Below, one piece after another: positions 21,419-27,737 of a DNA stretch of 31,771 nt. The translations under genes and the position numbers were made by a program. The notes beneath the pieces were generated by a model that saw only the letters and a program-made list of their open reading frames with translations, was not told where the DNA came from and did no database searches. Position 1 is the stretch's first letter. The number at the start of each line of letters is the position of its first letter. The stretch comes from a virus: positions 1 through 31,771 of IMG/VR virus record IMGVR_UViG_3300005327_000017. One strand, 5' to 3'.

Positions 21419-21844
21419 ATGGCACGTACTTTTGAGAACCCGATTAATCGGCACCAAGAGACCATTTCAAGCTCTGATGGTCTCGCCGTGTTCTTTTTAG
21501 GGTTACTCTATTTAATCTTTGAAGGCCTGTGGAACCACGTCTTCATCTGGCTCTTAATCGTAATTGGGCCGGCTTTCGTGTTTGGTCCAATTGTTATTAT
21601 CATTACCTTGCCCAGTGTGGCAATAGCGTATGCCCTAGGCATTCAGGAAATATTGGCCGGACGTTACCTCCGCAATGGTTGGCGCGAAGTCATCGCGGGC
21701 GGAGCATCGCCATCGAGTTCAAGTGCTGACGGTATGAAACTTTGTCCGTACTGCGCGGAGGAGGTCAAAGCTGCGGCCTCGATGTGCAAGCATTGCCAAT
21801 CTGATCTACCGCCATCTGCTGGTCTAGTTGGTGAATCAACATGA
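21419..21844 (+). CDS. Membrane protein with C-terminal zinc ribbon, possible superinfection-exclusion protein
   Basis: A 141-residue protein. Hydrophobic segments at about 21-35, 42-58 and 58-76 form two or three membrane helices. A serine-rich linker (96-105) leads to a zinc ribbon CPYCAEEVKAAASMCKHC (Cys 109, 112, 123, 126) on the cytoplasmic side if the usual topology holds. The start at ATG 21419 has AGGA 6 nt upstream; an earlier ATG is antisense-like. It is in the cI transcription direction, so lysogen expression is likely. The exclusion role is inferred from position. Confidence 0.65.
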   Translation: MARTFENPINRHQETISSSDGLAVFFLGLLYLIFEGLWNHVFIWLLIVIGPAFVFGPIVIIITLPSVAIAYALGIQEILAGRYLRNGWREVIAGGASPSSSSADGMKLCPYCAEEVKAAASMCKHCQSDLPPSAGLVGEST

Positions 21845-21975
21845 GCGCGCCGCGACGCTAAATGACTGTCCGTGGGCGGGCGTTCGAAGTGCTCACCGGC
21901 GCCAATGCACAGTGCCGGGATGGCGCCGACTCGTTCAGCCAGCATCGGCGAGGAGGTGTTCGCATCATGGTGGTG

Positions 21976-22004
21976 TTGAGGGTTAGTGACAGAAAAACTA
22001 ATCC
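21976..22004 (+). promoter_or_regulatory. Weak candidate promoter for the HEPN-like gene
   Basis: TTGAGG (21976-21981), 17 bp, TAATCC (21999-22004). The gap 21845-22061 is non-coding. The -10 is far from consensus, so this is tentative. Confidence 0.3.
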
Positions 22005-22061
22005 ACGCTCGCGGCGGGACTGACGAGCGCTCTTTCACGCAGTTAATTAGGCGAATCAATA

Positions 22062-22640
22062 ATGGCATGGGTTAACACAGCACTTACAGAGCATCCTGAA
22101 CATGCGATAGTGATAGCAAATATCATCGCAGCTTGGAATACGATAGAAGATGAAGTTTGCTCTTATCTTGAGTTGTTTTTTGCTTTGGGTATGGGTGATG
22201 CAAGAGCGATCGCTAGCAAAATTCAAAGTTCAAAAGGAAGGGTGGATTTTGTCGCTGAAGCTGGGAAAAATTTCATCAGACACAATTCAGATTTGCTTGC
22301 GGAGTTTGAGGACATTTTAGCCGTATTACAGAAGAGAATTAAGCATCGCAACCTATACGCGCACGCGATTTATGTAACCAATCTTGATGATCGTGAAAAT
22401 ATATATATTGCAAATAGAACTACCAATCCTTTTGATATAGACGGATACACGAAAATTCCGCTTGCAGATTTGCATTCTCATATGCGGCTTATGGTAGATG
22501 CAAAAAAAAGGCTATTTGATTTCCGGCGGAAGCTTGAGAATAGTATTCCACAGGTATTGAAAACCGAAATAATGCGAGTTCAATTGTTGCGATTCTCGCT
22601 TTCAAATGGTGAAGATATCGAGAACATTGCCTTCGATTAA
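22062..22640 (+). CDS. HEPN-like putative RNase (R-N-x3-H motif), AT-rich cargo gene
   Basis: A 192-residue, mainly helical protein. Residues 20-45 (NIIAAWNTIEDEVCSYLELFFAL) and 50-95 are amphipathic helices. KRIKHRNLYAHAIY contains R96-N97-x3-H101, which is the Rx4-6H signature of HEPN ribonucleases, with the preferred polar residue after Arg. HEPN proteins are common in abortive infection and toxin systems. The gene is visibly AT-rich compared with its neighbours and uses A/T-ending codons, a sign of transfer. The ribosome site is weak. No recognisable antitoxin partner is adjacent, though the membrane gene or the opposite-strand cassette could act with it. Confidence 0.6.
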   Translation: MAWVNTALTEHPEHAIVIANIIAAWNTIEDEVCSYLELFFALGMGDARAIASKIQSSKGRVDFVAEAGKNFIRHNSDLLAEFEDILAVLQKRIKHRNLYAHAIYVTNLDDRENIYIANRTTNPFDIDGYTKIPLADLHSHMRLMVDAKKRLFDFRRKLENSIPQVLKTEIMRVQLLRFSLSNGEDIENIAFD

Positions 22641-22641
22641 T

Positions 22642-22806
22642 TCATGGTTTTCTTTTCGATTCAGCCTTTTGCATTGCCTCCCACACAAGTTGGGCAAGAT
22701 CCTCCAGATCAATGTGGTCCGGTGAATTTTGACAACCTAACTCTCGAAAGAGGACGGTTCGGCCCGCCTGCCGCATCTCGTCTGTCACAACGCGTACCTT
22801 ATCCAT
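22642..22806 (-). CDS. Small acidic hypothetical protein (54 aa)
   Basis: A 54-codon frame (MDKVRVVTDEMRQAGRTVLF, then DLEDLAQLVWEAMQKAESKRKP) with GGAG 7 nt before ATG 22806. It ends one base after the stop of the convergent HEPN-like gene. It is the last gene of a three-gene minus-strand cassette. Confidence 0.6.
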   Translation of the reverse strand: MDKVRVVTDEMRQAGRTVLFRELGCQNSPDHIDLEDLAQLVWEAMQKAESKRKP

Positions 22807-22834
22807 GTTTATCTCCAGTTACATATAAATATTA

Positions 22835-23104
22835 CTACCCTGCTGAGCATTCAAGAAACGCAACCATCGTCCAAAATATTTTTTCAGTTGCAGTAGGTAG
22901 ATGACACGACATTTCTTGTGTCAAGATATCTATCTCTTCGCTTAGCTGATCCATTGCTCGTTTAACACCTTCTGGCCCTCCAAAATAGTAATTCGCCTTC
23001 TCGCGAAGCTCGGGTTCCAGATCAGCGCAGTTCCAAAATTCATCGCCTTCGAAGTCCCGCGCGTGCTTGAACCGCTTCGGCGTTGTCGTGTCGTTCTTAT
23101 CCAT
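22835..23104 (-). CDS. Hypothetical protein of the opposite-strand cassette
   Basis: An 89-residue, acidic, helical protein (DFEGDEFWNCADLEPELREKANYYFGGPEGVKRAMDQLSEEIDILTQEM). The ATG at 23104 has a perfect GGAGGTGAG site. It is AT-richer than the gene upstream. No known family or catalytic motif. Confidence 0.65.
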   Translation of the reverse strand: MDKNDTTTPKRFKHARDFEGDEFWNCADLEPELREKANYYFGGPEGVKRAMDQLSEEIDILTQEMSCHLPTATEKIFWTMVAFLECSAG

Positions 23105-23202
23105 CTCACCTCCATGCCGAGCATAACGCGGCTTTTTAATGCCCTGACGCCGGGCCGGCGCGCCCGCGGTGTTCGAGCTGAATATCGTCCACAAGAAATT
23201 TT

Positions 23203-23559
23203 TTACGCTCTCAGCGCCGACCTACGTGCGCGGTAGCGCCGGGCCAGGCGCGGCACGAAGCCCGGGAACAACGCCGCCGTCAGGGCCGGTACGGCGGGCG
23301 GCTGCGGCGCCCCGCTATTCTTCCCCACCTCGGCCGAGCGACACTCGGCCCGGTTCCGCGCCTCTTGCTTCGCCGCCCGGATACGCACCTCCGCATCCTC
23401 GATCATCGCCGGCGTGATCTCCAACGCACCGTATCGCCACGGCCAGCCGGCCTGCAACGGGTACGGGATCCCGAAGGCCTCAGCCTCGCCTCTTTTCAAT
23501 GCCTTTGCCTTTTTGCCTCGTTGCTCCAGGTAGGCCGACAGGGTCAATTTTTCGGGCAT
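23203..23559 (-). CDS. Hypothetical phage protein, first gene of the opposite-strand cassette
   Basis: A 118-residue basic protein. Residues 1-60 (LTLSAYLEQRGKKAKALKRGEAEAFGIPYPLQAGWPWRYG, EITPAMIEDAEVRIRAAK) are a compact conserved-looking domain; the C-terminus is a Pro/Ala linker and a basic tail (PRLARRYRARR). The ATG at 23559 has AAGG ahead; a GTG at 23583 is possible. Function unknown. Confidence 0.6.
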   Translation of the reverse strand: MPEKLTLSAYLEQRGKKAKALKRGEAEAFGIPYPLQAGWPWRYGALEITPAMIEDAEVRIRAAKQEARNRAECRSAEVGKNSGAPQPPAVPALTAALFPGFVPRLARRYRARRSALRA

Positions 23560-23940
23560 TTTCGGGCCTTTTTTTCTCCGCACCCGTTAAAGGTACTGTT
23601 GAGGTACTAATTCTTGGCTGATCTAAGAGGTATTCTTAGGTTATAGGTATCTAAGGATACCCCAGCAGAGTCTCGGTTCCGGATGGCACCCTCCCTAAAG
23701 GCCAGCGATAAAGCTGGCTTTCGTGGAGAGCGCCGTACCCCGTGCTTTCGCCTTCGGACGCGCTTGGCAACAGACTTTCCAGGTGCTTCCACCTGTCCCC
23801 CGGCGCGCTCTGTTCCTACCACCCACGCGTTGCCCTTCCGGCGTCCTTGGCTCTTGGGCCTGGACGTCGGCGGTTTCCCCTCCCTGCTCCAGGCTTGCAG
23901 TCAGCCAAACTCAGCCAACGGCCTAATTGTACCTAAAAAT
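23560..23940. other. Non-coding region upstream of OL/pL
   Basis: This stretch of about 380 nt has open frames on both strands with unnatural composition (long Pro/Arg/Ser runs) and no ribosome sites. It contains repeated AGGTAYT and CTAAG motifs near 23591-23656, a GCCAGC/GCTGGC hairpin (23701-23718) and a C-rich, G-poor + strand tract at about 23740-23890 that could serve as a Rho-loading site. A degenerate operator-like sequence lies at 23923-23936. Confidence 0.5.
23591..23656. repeat. AGGTAYT and CTAAG/CTTAG repeat cluster
   Basis: AGGTAC/T occurs four times across this stretch, and CTAAG, CTTAG and CTAAG alternate at 23623-23656, including the dyad CTAAGA-N5-TCTTAG. It lies upstream of the opposite-strand cassette and is likely its promoter and operator area. 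Confidence 0.45.
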
Positions 23941-23989
23941 TTAGGCATACCTCAATCTTTTTGTTGACAGGCGTGTTAGGCATGCCTAA
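23941..23989. promoter_or_regulatory. Operator region OL: two CI/Cro sites
   Basis: TTAGGCATACCTCA (23941-23954) and TTAGGCATGCCTAA (23976-23989) match the OR sites. A weaker CTAATTGTACCTAA (23923-23936) may be a third. The second full site lies inside promoter pL. Confidence 0.88.
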
Positions 23990-23992
23990 TAT
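23964..23992 (+). promoter_or_regulatory. Promoter pL for the rightward early operon
   Basis: TTGACA (23964-23969), 17 bp, TAATAT (23987-23992): a near-consensus promoter with an operator filling the spacer. It drives the + strand genes from 24028 onward and should be fully repressed in the lysogen. Confidence 0.9.
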
Positions 23993-24027
23993 GATCATCA
24001 ACGCAGCGAACTCAACCAGGAGCCGCA

Positions 24028-24183
24028 ATGAAGCAGACGACGAGACCGAGCCATCAAGCAGTTCGTAGTTGGATGCAGAACCGCCGAGGAGTGAACGAGC
24101 CCCCTCCTCGTCCTGAAGAAATACGGCGCGTGCTTGGGTGGCATCTGGTTGAGGCGGAGCGAGAGGCCAAAAGGCCGGGGTAA
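24028..24183 (+). CDS. Small basic protein, first gene after pL (51 aa)
   Basis: A 51-codon frame (MKQTTRPSHQAVRSWMQNRR, then PPPRPEEIRRVLGWHLVEAER) with AGGAG 6 nt before the ATG, about 30 nt after the predicted pL start. A basic N-terminus and a helical C-terminus suggest nucleic-acid or host-protein binding; the lambda gene in this slot is N, but no arginine-rich N-type motif or nut site is evident. Confidence 0.7.
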   Translation: MKQTTRPSHQAVRSWMQNRRGVNEPPPRPEEIRRVLGWHLVEAEREAKRPG

Positions 24184-24230
24184 CAAGACAAGGACGCGCA
24201 CTTGGCGCGGCGAGAACGGGAGAGAAAAGG

Positions 24231-24638
24231 ATGGGTACTCGTGCAGATTTTTACGTTGGCAAGGGCAAGGATGCCGAATGGCTCGGCAGCATTGGCTGGG
24301 ATGGCTATCCGAATGGAGTCGATGACGACGTGCTGCAGGCTGCGGATGAGGCTTCGTTCCGTAGCGCCGTCGTTCGATTCTTCTCCACCCGCACGGATGT
24401 GACGCTGCCTAAGCAAGGCTGGCCATGGCCTTGGAATGACAGCGGCACGACCGATTACTCCTACTGGCAGTTCGACGGCAAGACCTGGGGCTCTTGCTTT
24501 GGCGGCGATTTGTTCCCCTGCGACCAAGAGCAGCCGGAAGAAAGCACAGGCATCGCATGCCACGAGATGCCCGACATGAGCACTCGTAAAAACGTAGCCG
24601 ACGGCAATCGTTCCGGCCTGATCGTGATTGGCGTCTGA
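24231..24638 (+). CDS. Conserved phage protein, unknown
   Basis: A 135-residue acidic protein beginning MGTRADFYVGKGKDAEWLGS and containing SIGWDGYPNGVDDDVL, WPWPWNDSGTTDYSYW and TWGSCFGG. I recall this protein in early regions of Burkholderiales phages, with no known function. Full length by its self-contained domain. The ATG at 24231 has GGGAG upstream. Confidence 0.7.
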   Translation: MGTRADFYVGKGKDAEWLGSIGWDGYPNGVDDDVLQAADEASFRSAVVRFFSTRTDVTLPKQGWPWPWNDSGTTDYSYWQFDGKTWGSCFGGDLFPCDQEQPEESTGIACHEMPDMSTRKNVADGNRSGLIVIGV

Positions 24639-24679
24639 CGCCAACCTGCGCCTGTTACGACGCCCCTCTGGAGCAAACG

Positions 24680-24964
24680 ATGAGCAACCCGAACAACGAC
24701 ACGCATAGCATGACCAGCGCGCAGATCCTCGGCGCCTTCATCAAGTCGATGCGCCTTTCGGATGAGATGGACGCGAGCGGAATCAACGAAGGGTTCGAGC
24801 GCGCCTGGTTTCGCCTGGATGCTTTTCTCGCCGCACTCGGCCGTGAAGTTGACGCAGTGGCGCCCGAACTGCACAACCAGCTGATGGCGTATCGCATGCG
24901 CGTCATCGCCGACGAAAACTCGCTGCGCACCGCTCGCGAGATCGCAGACGGAAAGACGAAATGA
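24680..24964 (+). CDS. Hypothetical phage early protein
   Basis: A 94-residue helical protein (SAQILGAFIKSMRLSDEMDASGINEGFERAWFRLDAFLAALGREVDAV). A GGAG-type site precedes the ATG at 24680. It ends in an ATGA overlap with the next gene. No family recognised. Confidence 0.65.
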   Translation: MSNPNNDTHSMTSAQILGAFIKSMRLSDEMDASGINEGFERAWFRLDAFLAALGREVDAVAPELHNQLMAYRMRVIADENSLRTAREIADGKTK

Positions 24965-25401
24965 CCTGCCAGCGCAATGAATGGTCCGACAAGTACCTGC
25001 GTGAGGCCTTTGCCGACGAGATCGAACTGGCCTGGGCGAAGCTGCGCCGCCGCTACGTCGCCCCGAGCCCGATCGGGCCGCGCGAGGATCTGCGCCCTGC
25101 TCCGCGCCGCGGCGGCTCGCTGATCAACGCCGGGAGCGCGCGCCTGATGCTCGGGGCGACCGAGCCGGCCGCGCCGCCGCACTGGCGCCGCTCGTGGGCT
25201 GCAGCAGGCCCGCTGATCGGCGAGTTGGGCCTGAGCGTCCGCACCTGCGATGAGGAAGGCACGGTATCCGTCGGCAACGGGAGCCGGCGCCGTGACGTCA
25301 CGGAATCGTATGCCGACCACCCGAACAAAGATGCAGCAATTTGTGCGGCCATCGTGCGCGCCGCGATCCGTGTTTGCACTGAAGCGCGCGAAATCTACTA
25401 A
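24961..25401 (+). CDS. Hypothetical protein with NinX/DUF2591-like C-terminus
   Basis: A 146-residue protein. The N-terminus is helical and basic. The C-terminal pattern SWAAAGPLIGELGLSV ... NKDAAICAAIVRAAIRV resembles NinX/DUF2591-type phage proteins (a W-x-x-x-GPLI box and a terminal helix). The biochemical role is unknown. It is coupled to the previous gene. Confidence 0.55.
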   Translation: MTCQRNEWSDKYLREAFADEIELAWAKLRRRYVAPSPIGPREDLRPAPRRGGSLINAGSARLMLGATEPAAPPHWRRSWAAAGPLIGELGLSVRTCDEEGTVSVGNGSRRRDVTESYADHPNKDAAICAAIVRAAIRVCTEAREIY

Positions 25402-25428
25402 TCGAACATTCGACCATTGGAGGCCGGC

Positions 25429-25563
25429 ATGGCTTTTCGCATCACCGTAATCGACGCAGTCGGCGCGGACCCGCGCACTTACATCGCAATCGGCAACCGT
25501 GACGCCTTGATGGACAGCGAGTACGACCGCGGCGCCCTGGGCGTGACTCTGGTGCGCGAATGA
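25429..25563 (+). CDS. Very small hypothetical protein (44 aa)
   Basis: A 44-codon frame with GGAGG 5 nt before ATG 25429. The product (MAFRITVIDAVGADPRTYIA, then YDRGALGVTLVRE) looks like a small beta-alpha unit. It overlaps the next gene by TGATG. Confidence 0.6.
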   Translation: MAFRITVIDAVGADPRTYIAIGNRDALMDSEYDRGALGVTLVRE

Positions 25564-25685
25564 TGAGCGCACCGACCATGAGCCGCGACCAGATCGCAGC
25601 GCGCTTGGCCTCGTACGGGATCCGCTGCGCCGCAGCAGTTGGATTGGTCCTCGTGATCGTCATGAACGCAGCGGGGCAACAGTGA
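25563..25685 (+). CDS. Very small membrane protein (40 aa)
   Basis: A 40-codon frame coupled by TGATG on both sides. A polar N-terminus precedes one membrane helix (IRCAAAVGLVLVIVM). Likely an inner-membrane peptide; function unknown. Confidence 0.55.
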   Translation: MSAPTMSRDQIAARLASYGIRCAAAVGLVLVIVMNAAGQQ

Positions 25686-25813
25686 TGCGCCGCGCAGCCC
25701 TTGTGATCGTAGGCGTGCTGGCGTACCTGATGCTCCTCGCGGAGATCGAACACCTGGACAACATCACGCAAGCCCAAATCGAGAAGCAGCGCTATTTCAT
25801 CTCGCACCAATAA
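25685..25813 (+). CDS. Very small membrane-anchored protein (42 aa)
   Basis: A 42-codon frame starting in the TGATG overlap. N-terminal membrane helix (AALVIVGVLAYLMLLAEI), then a charged, probably cytoplasmic or periplasmic, tail (DNITQAQIEKQRYF). Together with the preceding gene it forms a pair of small membrane peptides ahead of rdgC. Confidence 0.55.
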   Translation: MRRAALVIVGVLAYLMLLAEIEHLDNITQAQIEKQRYFISHQ

Positions 25814-25834
25814 CGACAACAGAAGGAACCCAAG

Positions 25835-26734
25835 ATGTTTTTCAAGAACCTGCAGGTGTATCGCCTCCCGAAGAAATGGGATATGACGGCCGAACGCCTC
25901 GCCGACGCCCTCGCCTCCCAAGCATTTACGCCGGCATCAAGCAATGAATTCCTCCGCCAAGGCTGGAAGGCGCCGCGCGGCGCCGGCGCGCCACTCGTCC
26001 ACGCCGTCAACGGCCAGTTCCTGCTCACACTGGCCACCGAAAAGAAAATCCTGCCGGAGAAGGCGATCAACCATGCCGCGAAGGCGCGCGCTGCGGAGCT
26101 GGAGGAACAGCAGGGATTCCCGCCTGGGAAAAAGGCGATGAAGGAGTTGAAGGAGCGCGTCACCGACGAGTTGCTGCCGCGCGCGCTCTCCGTCCCGTCC
26201 GAAACGAACGTCTGGATCGATCCGGTCAACGGCTGGCTCGTCGTCGACGCGGGCAGCCCGAGCAAGGCCGACGACGTCATCAAGTTCCTGCTGAAGGCCG
26301 TCGACAAGATGCCGCTGGAGTCGCTGCGCGTGCAGCGCTCGCCGGTCGCGGTGATGACCGGCTGGCTGGAGTCGGACGAGGCGCCGCACGACTTCACGAT
26401 CGACCAGGATGCAACTCTTCGCGCGACCGGTGAGAGCAAGGCCCAAGTCGGCTACAAGCGTCACACCCTGGAAGTCGGCGAAATGCGCGAGCACATCGCC
26501 CGCGGCAAACAATGCGTGCGCCTGGCCATGACGTGGAACAGCCGCATCTCGTTCGTCCTGACCGATGGCCTGGTGATCAAGAGCGTCAAGCCGCTGGACG
26601 TCATCAAGGAAAACGATGCGATCCCGTATGCCCAGGACGAGCGATTCGACAACGGCTTTGCCCTGATGACCGGCGAACTGGCCAAGATGCTCGCCGATCT
26701 GGTCGACGCACTCGGCGGCGAGGCCCAGGGATGA
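25835..26734 (+). CDS. rdgC: Recombination-associated protein RdgC
   Basis: A 299-residue protein, full length for the family (about 300). Diagnostic segments are MFFKNLQVYRLPKKWDMTAE, EFLRQGWKAPRG, NGQFLLTLATEKKILP, ATLRATGESKAQVGYKRH and RISFVLTDGLVIKSVKPLD. RdgC forms a ring-shaped DNA-binding dimer and restrains RecA-driven recombination. In a phage it may tune host RecA activity, which also affects CI cleavage. AAGGAA precedes the ATG at 25835. It ends in an ATGA overlap with a small gene. Confidence 0.95.
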   Translation: MFFKNLQVYRLPKKWDMTAERLADALASQAFTPASSNEFLRQGWKAPRGAGAPLVHAVNGQFLLTLATEKKILPEKAINHAAKARAAELEEQQGFPPGKKAMKELKERVTDELLPRALSVPSETNVWIDPVNGWLVVDAGSPSKADDVIKFLLKAVDKMPLESLRVQRSPVAVMTGWLESDEAPHDFTIDQDATLRATGESKAQVGYKRHTLEVGEMREHIARGKQCVRLAMTWNSRISFVLTDGLVIKSVKPLDVIKENDAIPYAQDERFDNGFALMTGELAKMLADLVDALGGEAQG

Positions 26735-26910
26735 AGAAGCGCCGCATCCGCCGCAACTTCCCAGCCGCCGCGCCCGGCATCACGGCCGAGGACCGGAAGG
26801 CAATGCAGACCTACCGGATGAACCGAGGCTCGCGCCGCTACCACGACGACCTCGCCGTGATCGACAGCGGCGAGAACGTGAAACACAAGACCGACACCGA
26901 ACCGAAATAA
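26731..26910 (+). CDS. Small basic protein coupled to rdgC (59 aa)
   Basis: A 59-residue, strongly basic protein (MKKRRIRRNFPAAAPGITAE; MNRGSRRYHDDLAVID). The start at 26731 is fixed by the ATGA overlap with rdgC. Charge suggests nucleic-acid binding. No family recognised. Confidence 0.6.
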   Translation: MKKRRIRRNFPAAAPGITAEDRKAMQTYRMNRGSRRYHDDLAVIDSGENVKHKTDTEPK

Positions 26911-26924
26911 CGAGAGAGCGAACC

Positions 26925-27575
26925 ATGTCGAACGAGAGCGAGAACAAGCCGGCGCGCCGCGTCGAAGACAAACGCGCGGACGGCGCATTGGATTGGACCG
27001 ATGCTCCGCGCTTCACGGCGCTGGGCATTGCCGAGACCTGGTGCGTGACCGTGGAGGCGGAAGGACGTCGTGTCGTCTCCATCAGCGAACAGCATTGCGC
27101 CGGCCTGGCCGATGACGACCTGGCGCAGTTCAAGGACACGATCCGTTCGTGCGCCCAGCATCTGCTCGCATTCGCCGGATCGGCGCCGATCGTGAGCCCG
27201 GCGGGTGCCGCAGCAGAGAAGCCGACCGGCGATCTGCCTCCGTTGCCGTGGGGCGACGACTTCGAAGCATGGCTGGAGCCACGCCGTCAGAAAGACGTGG
27301 CCGCCGCGATGCATGACTATGCCCGCGCTGCGATTGCATTGCACATCGCCAGCCAGCCGACCGGCGATCTGACGGATGAGCAGGCTTGGAAGATTGCGAC
27401 CGACCTGTTCGGCACGGTCCGGTACGTATCGCGTGAAGATGAATATGTGAAGATCGAAAACGCAGCCGACGCAGGCCAATTTGCCCGCGCTGCGATTGCC
27501 GCTCACCTCGAAAGACAGGTGCAGGCCACTTCGGCGCCGGAACTGGAACCTTCCAGGAGGTTGGCGGAAGCCTAA
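26925..27575 (+). CDS. Mosaic phage protein with internal duplication
   Basis: A 216-residue protein. The first 85 residues are one domain; the rest contains repeated units: PTGDL twice and DYARAAIALHI / QFARAAIAAHL. At DNA level TGCCCGCGCTGCGATTGC occurs at 27320-27337 and 27482-27499, so the duplication is recent or maintained. Such ARAAI-rich proteins are common in early regions of Burkholderiales phages with unknown function. The ATG at 26925 has a weak GAGAG site. Confidence 0.6.
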   Translation: MSNESENKPARRVEDKRADGALDWTDAPRFTALGIAETWCVTVEAEGRRVVSISEQHCAGLADDDLAQFKDTIRSCAQHLLAFAGSAPIVSPAGAAAEKPTGDLPPLPWGDDFEAWLEPRRQKDVAAAMHDYARAAIALHIASQPTGDLTDEQAWKIATDLFGTVRYVSREDEYVKIENAADAGQFARAAIAAHLERQVQATSAPELEPSRRLAEA

Positions 27576-27580
27576 ACAAA

Positions 27581-27724
27581 TTGCGCAACTCGCCAATCGG
27601 GAAATTGTATGTGAACCCGGATTTCTGGGAAAGCCTGATGGGATGGCCGATCGGATGGACAGGAACCGCGCCATTGGAAACGGTCAAGACCCAAGAGTGG
27701 CTGCAACAGCATGGAAAATTCTAA
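27581..27724 (+). pseudogene. Remnant of a phage DNA methylase C-terminus
   Basis: The frame ending at 27724 reads YVNPDFWESLMGWPIGWT ... EWLQQHG. This is the typical C-terminal tail of phage DNA methylases. The frame remains open upstream but without homologous methylase motifs, and the only start nearby is TTG at 27581. A truncated leftover from recombination is most likely; expression as a 47-residue peptide is possible. Confidence 0.5.
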
Positions 27725-27737
27725 CTGGAGAGATGGC

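Noticed and set aside
23683-23967. Open frames on the + strand before pL
   Set aside because: Pro/Arg/Ser-rich shadow-like translations in three frames, no ribosome sites, and overlap with operator sites.
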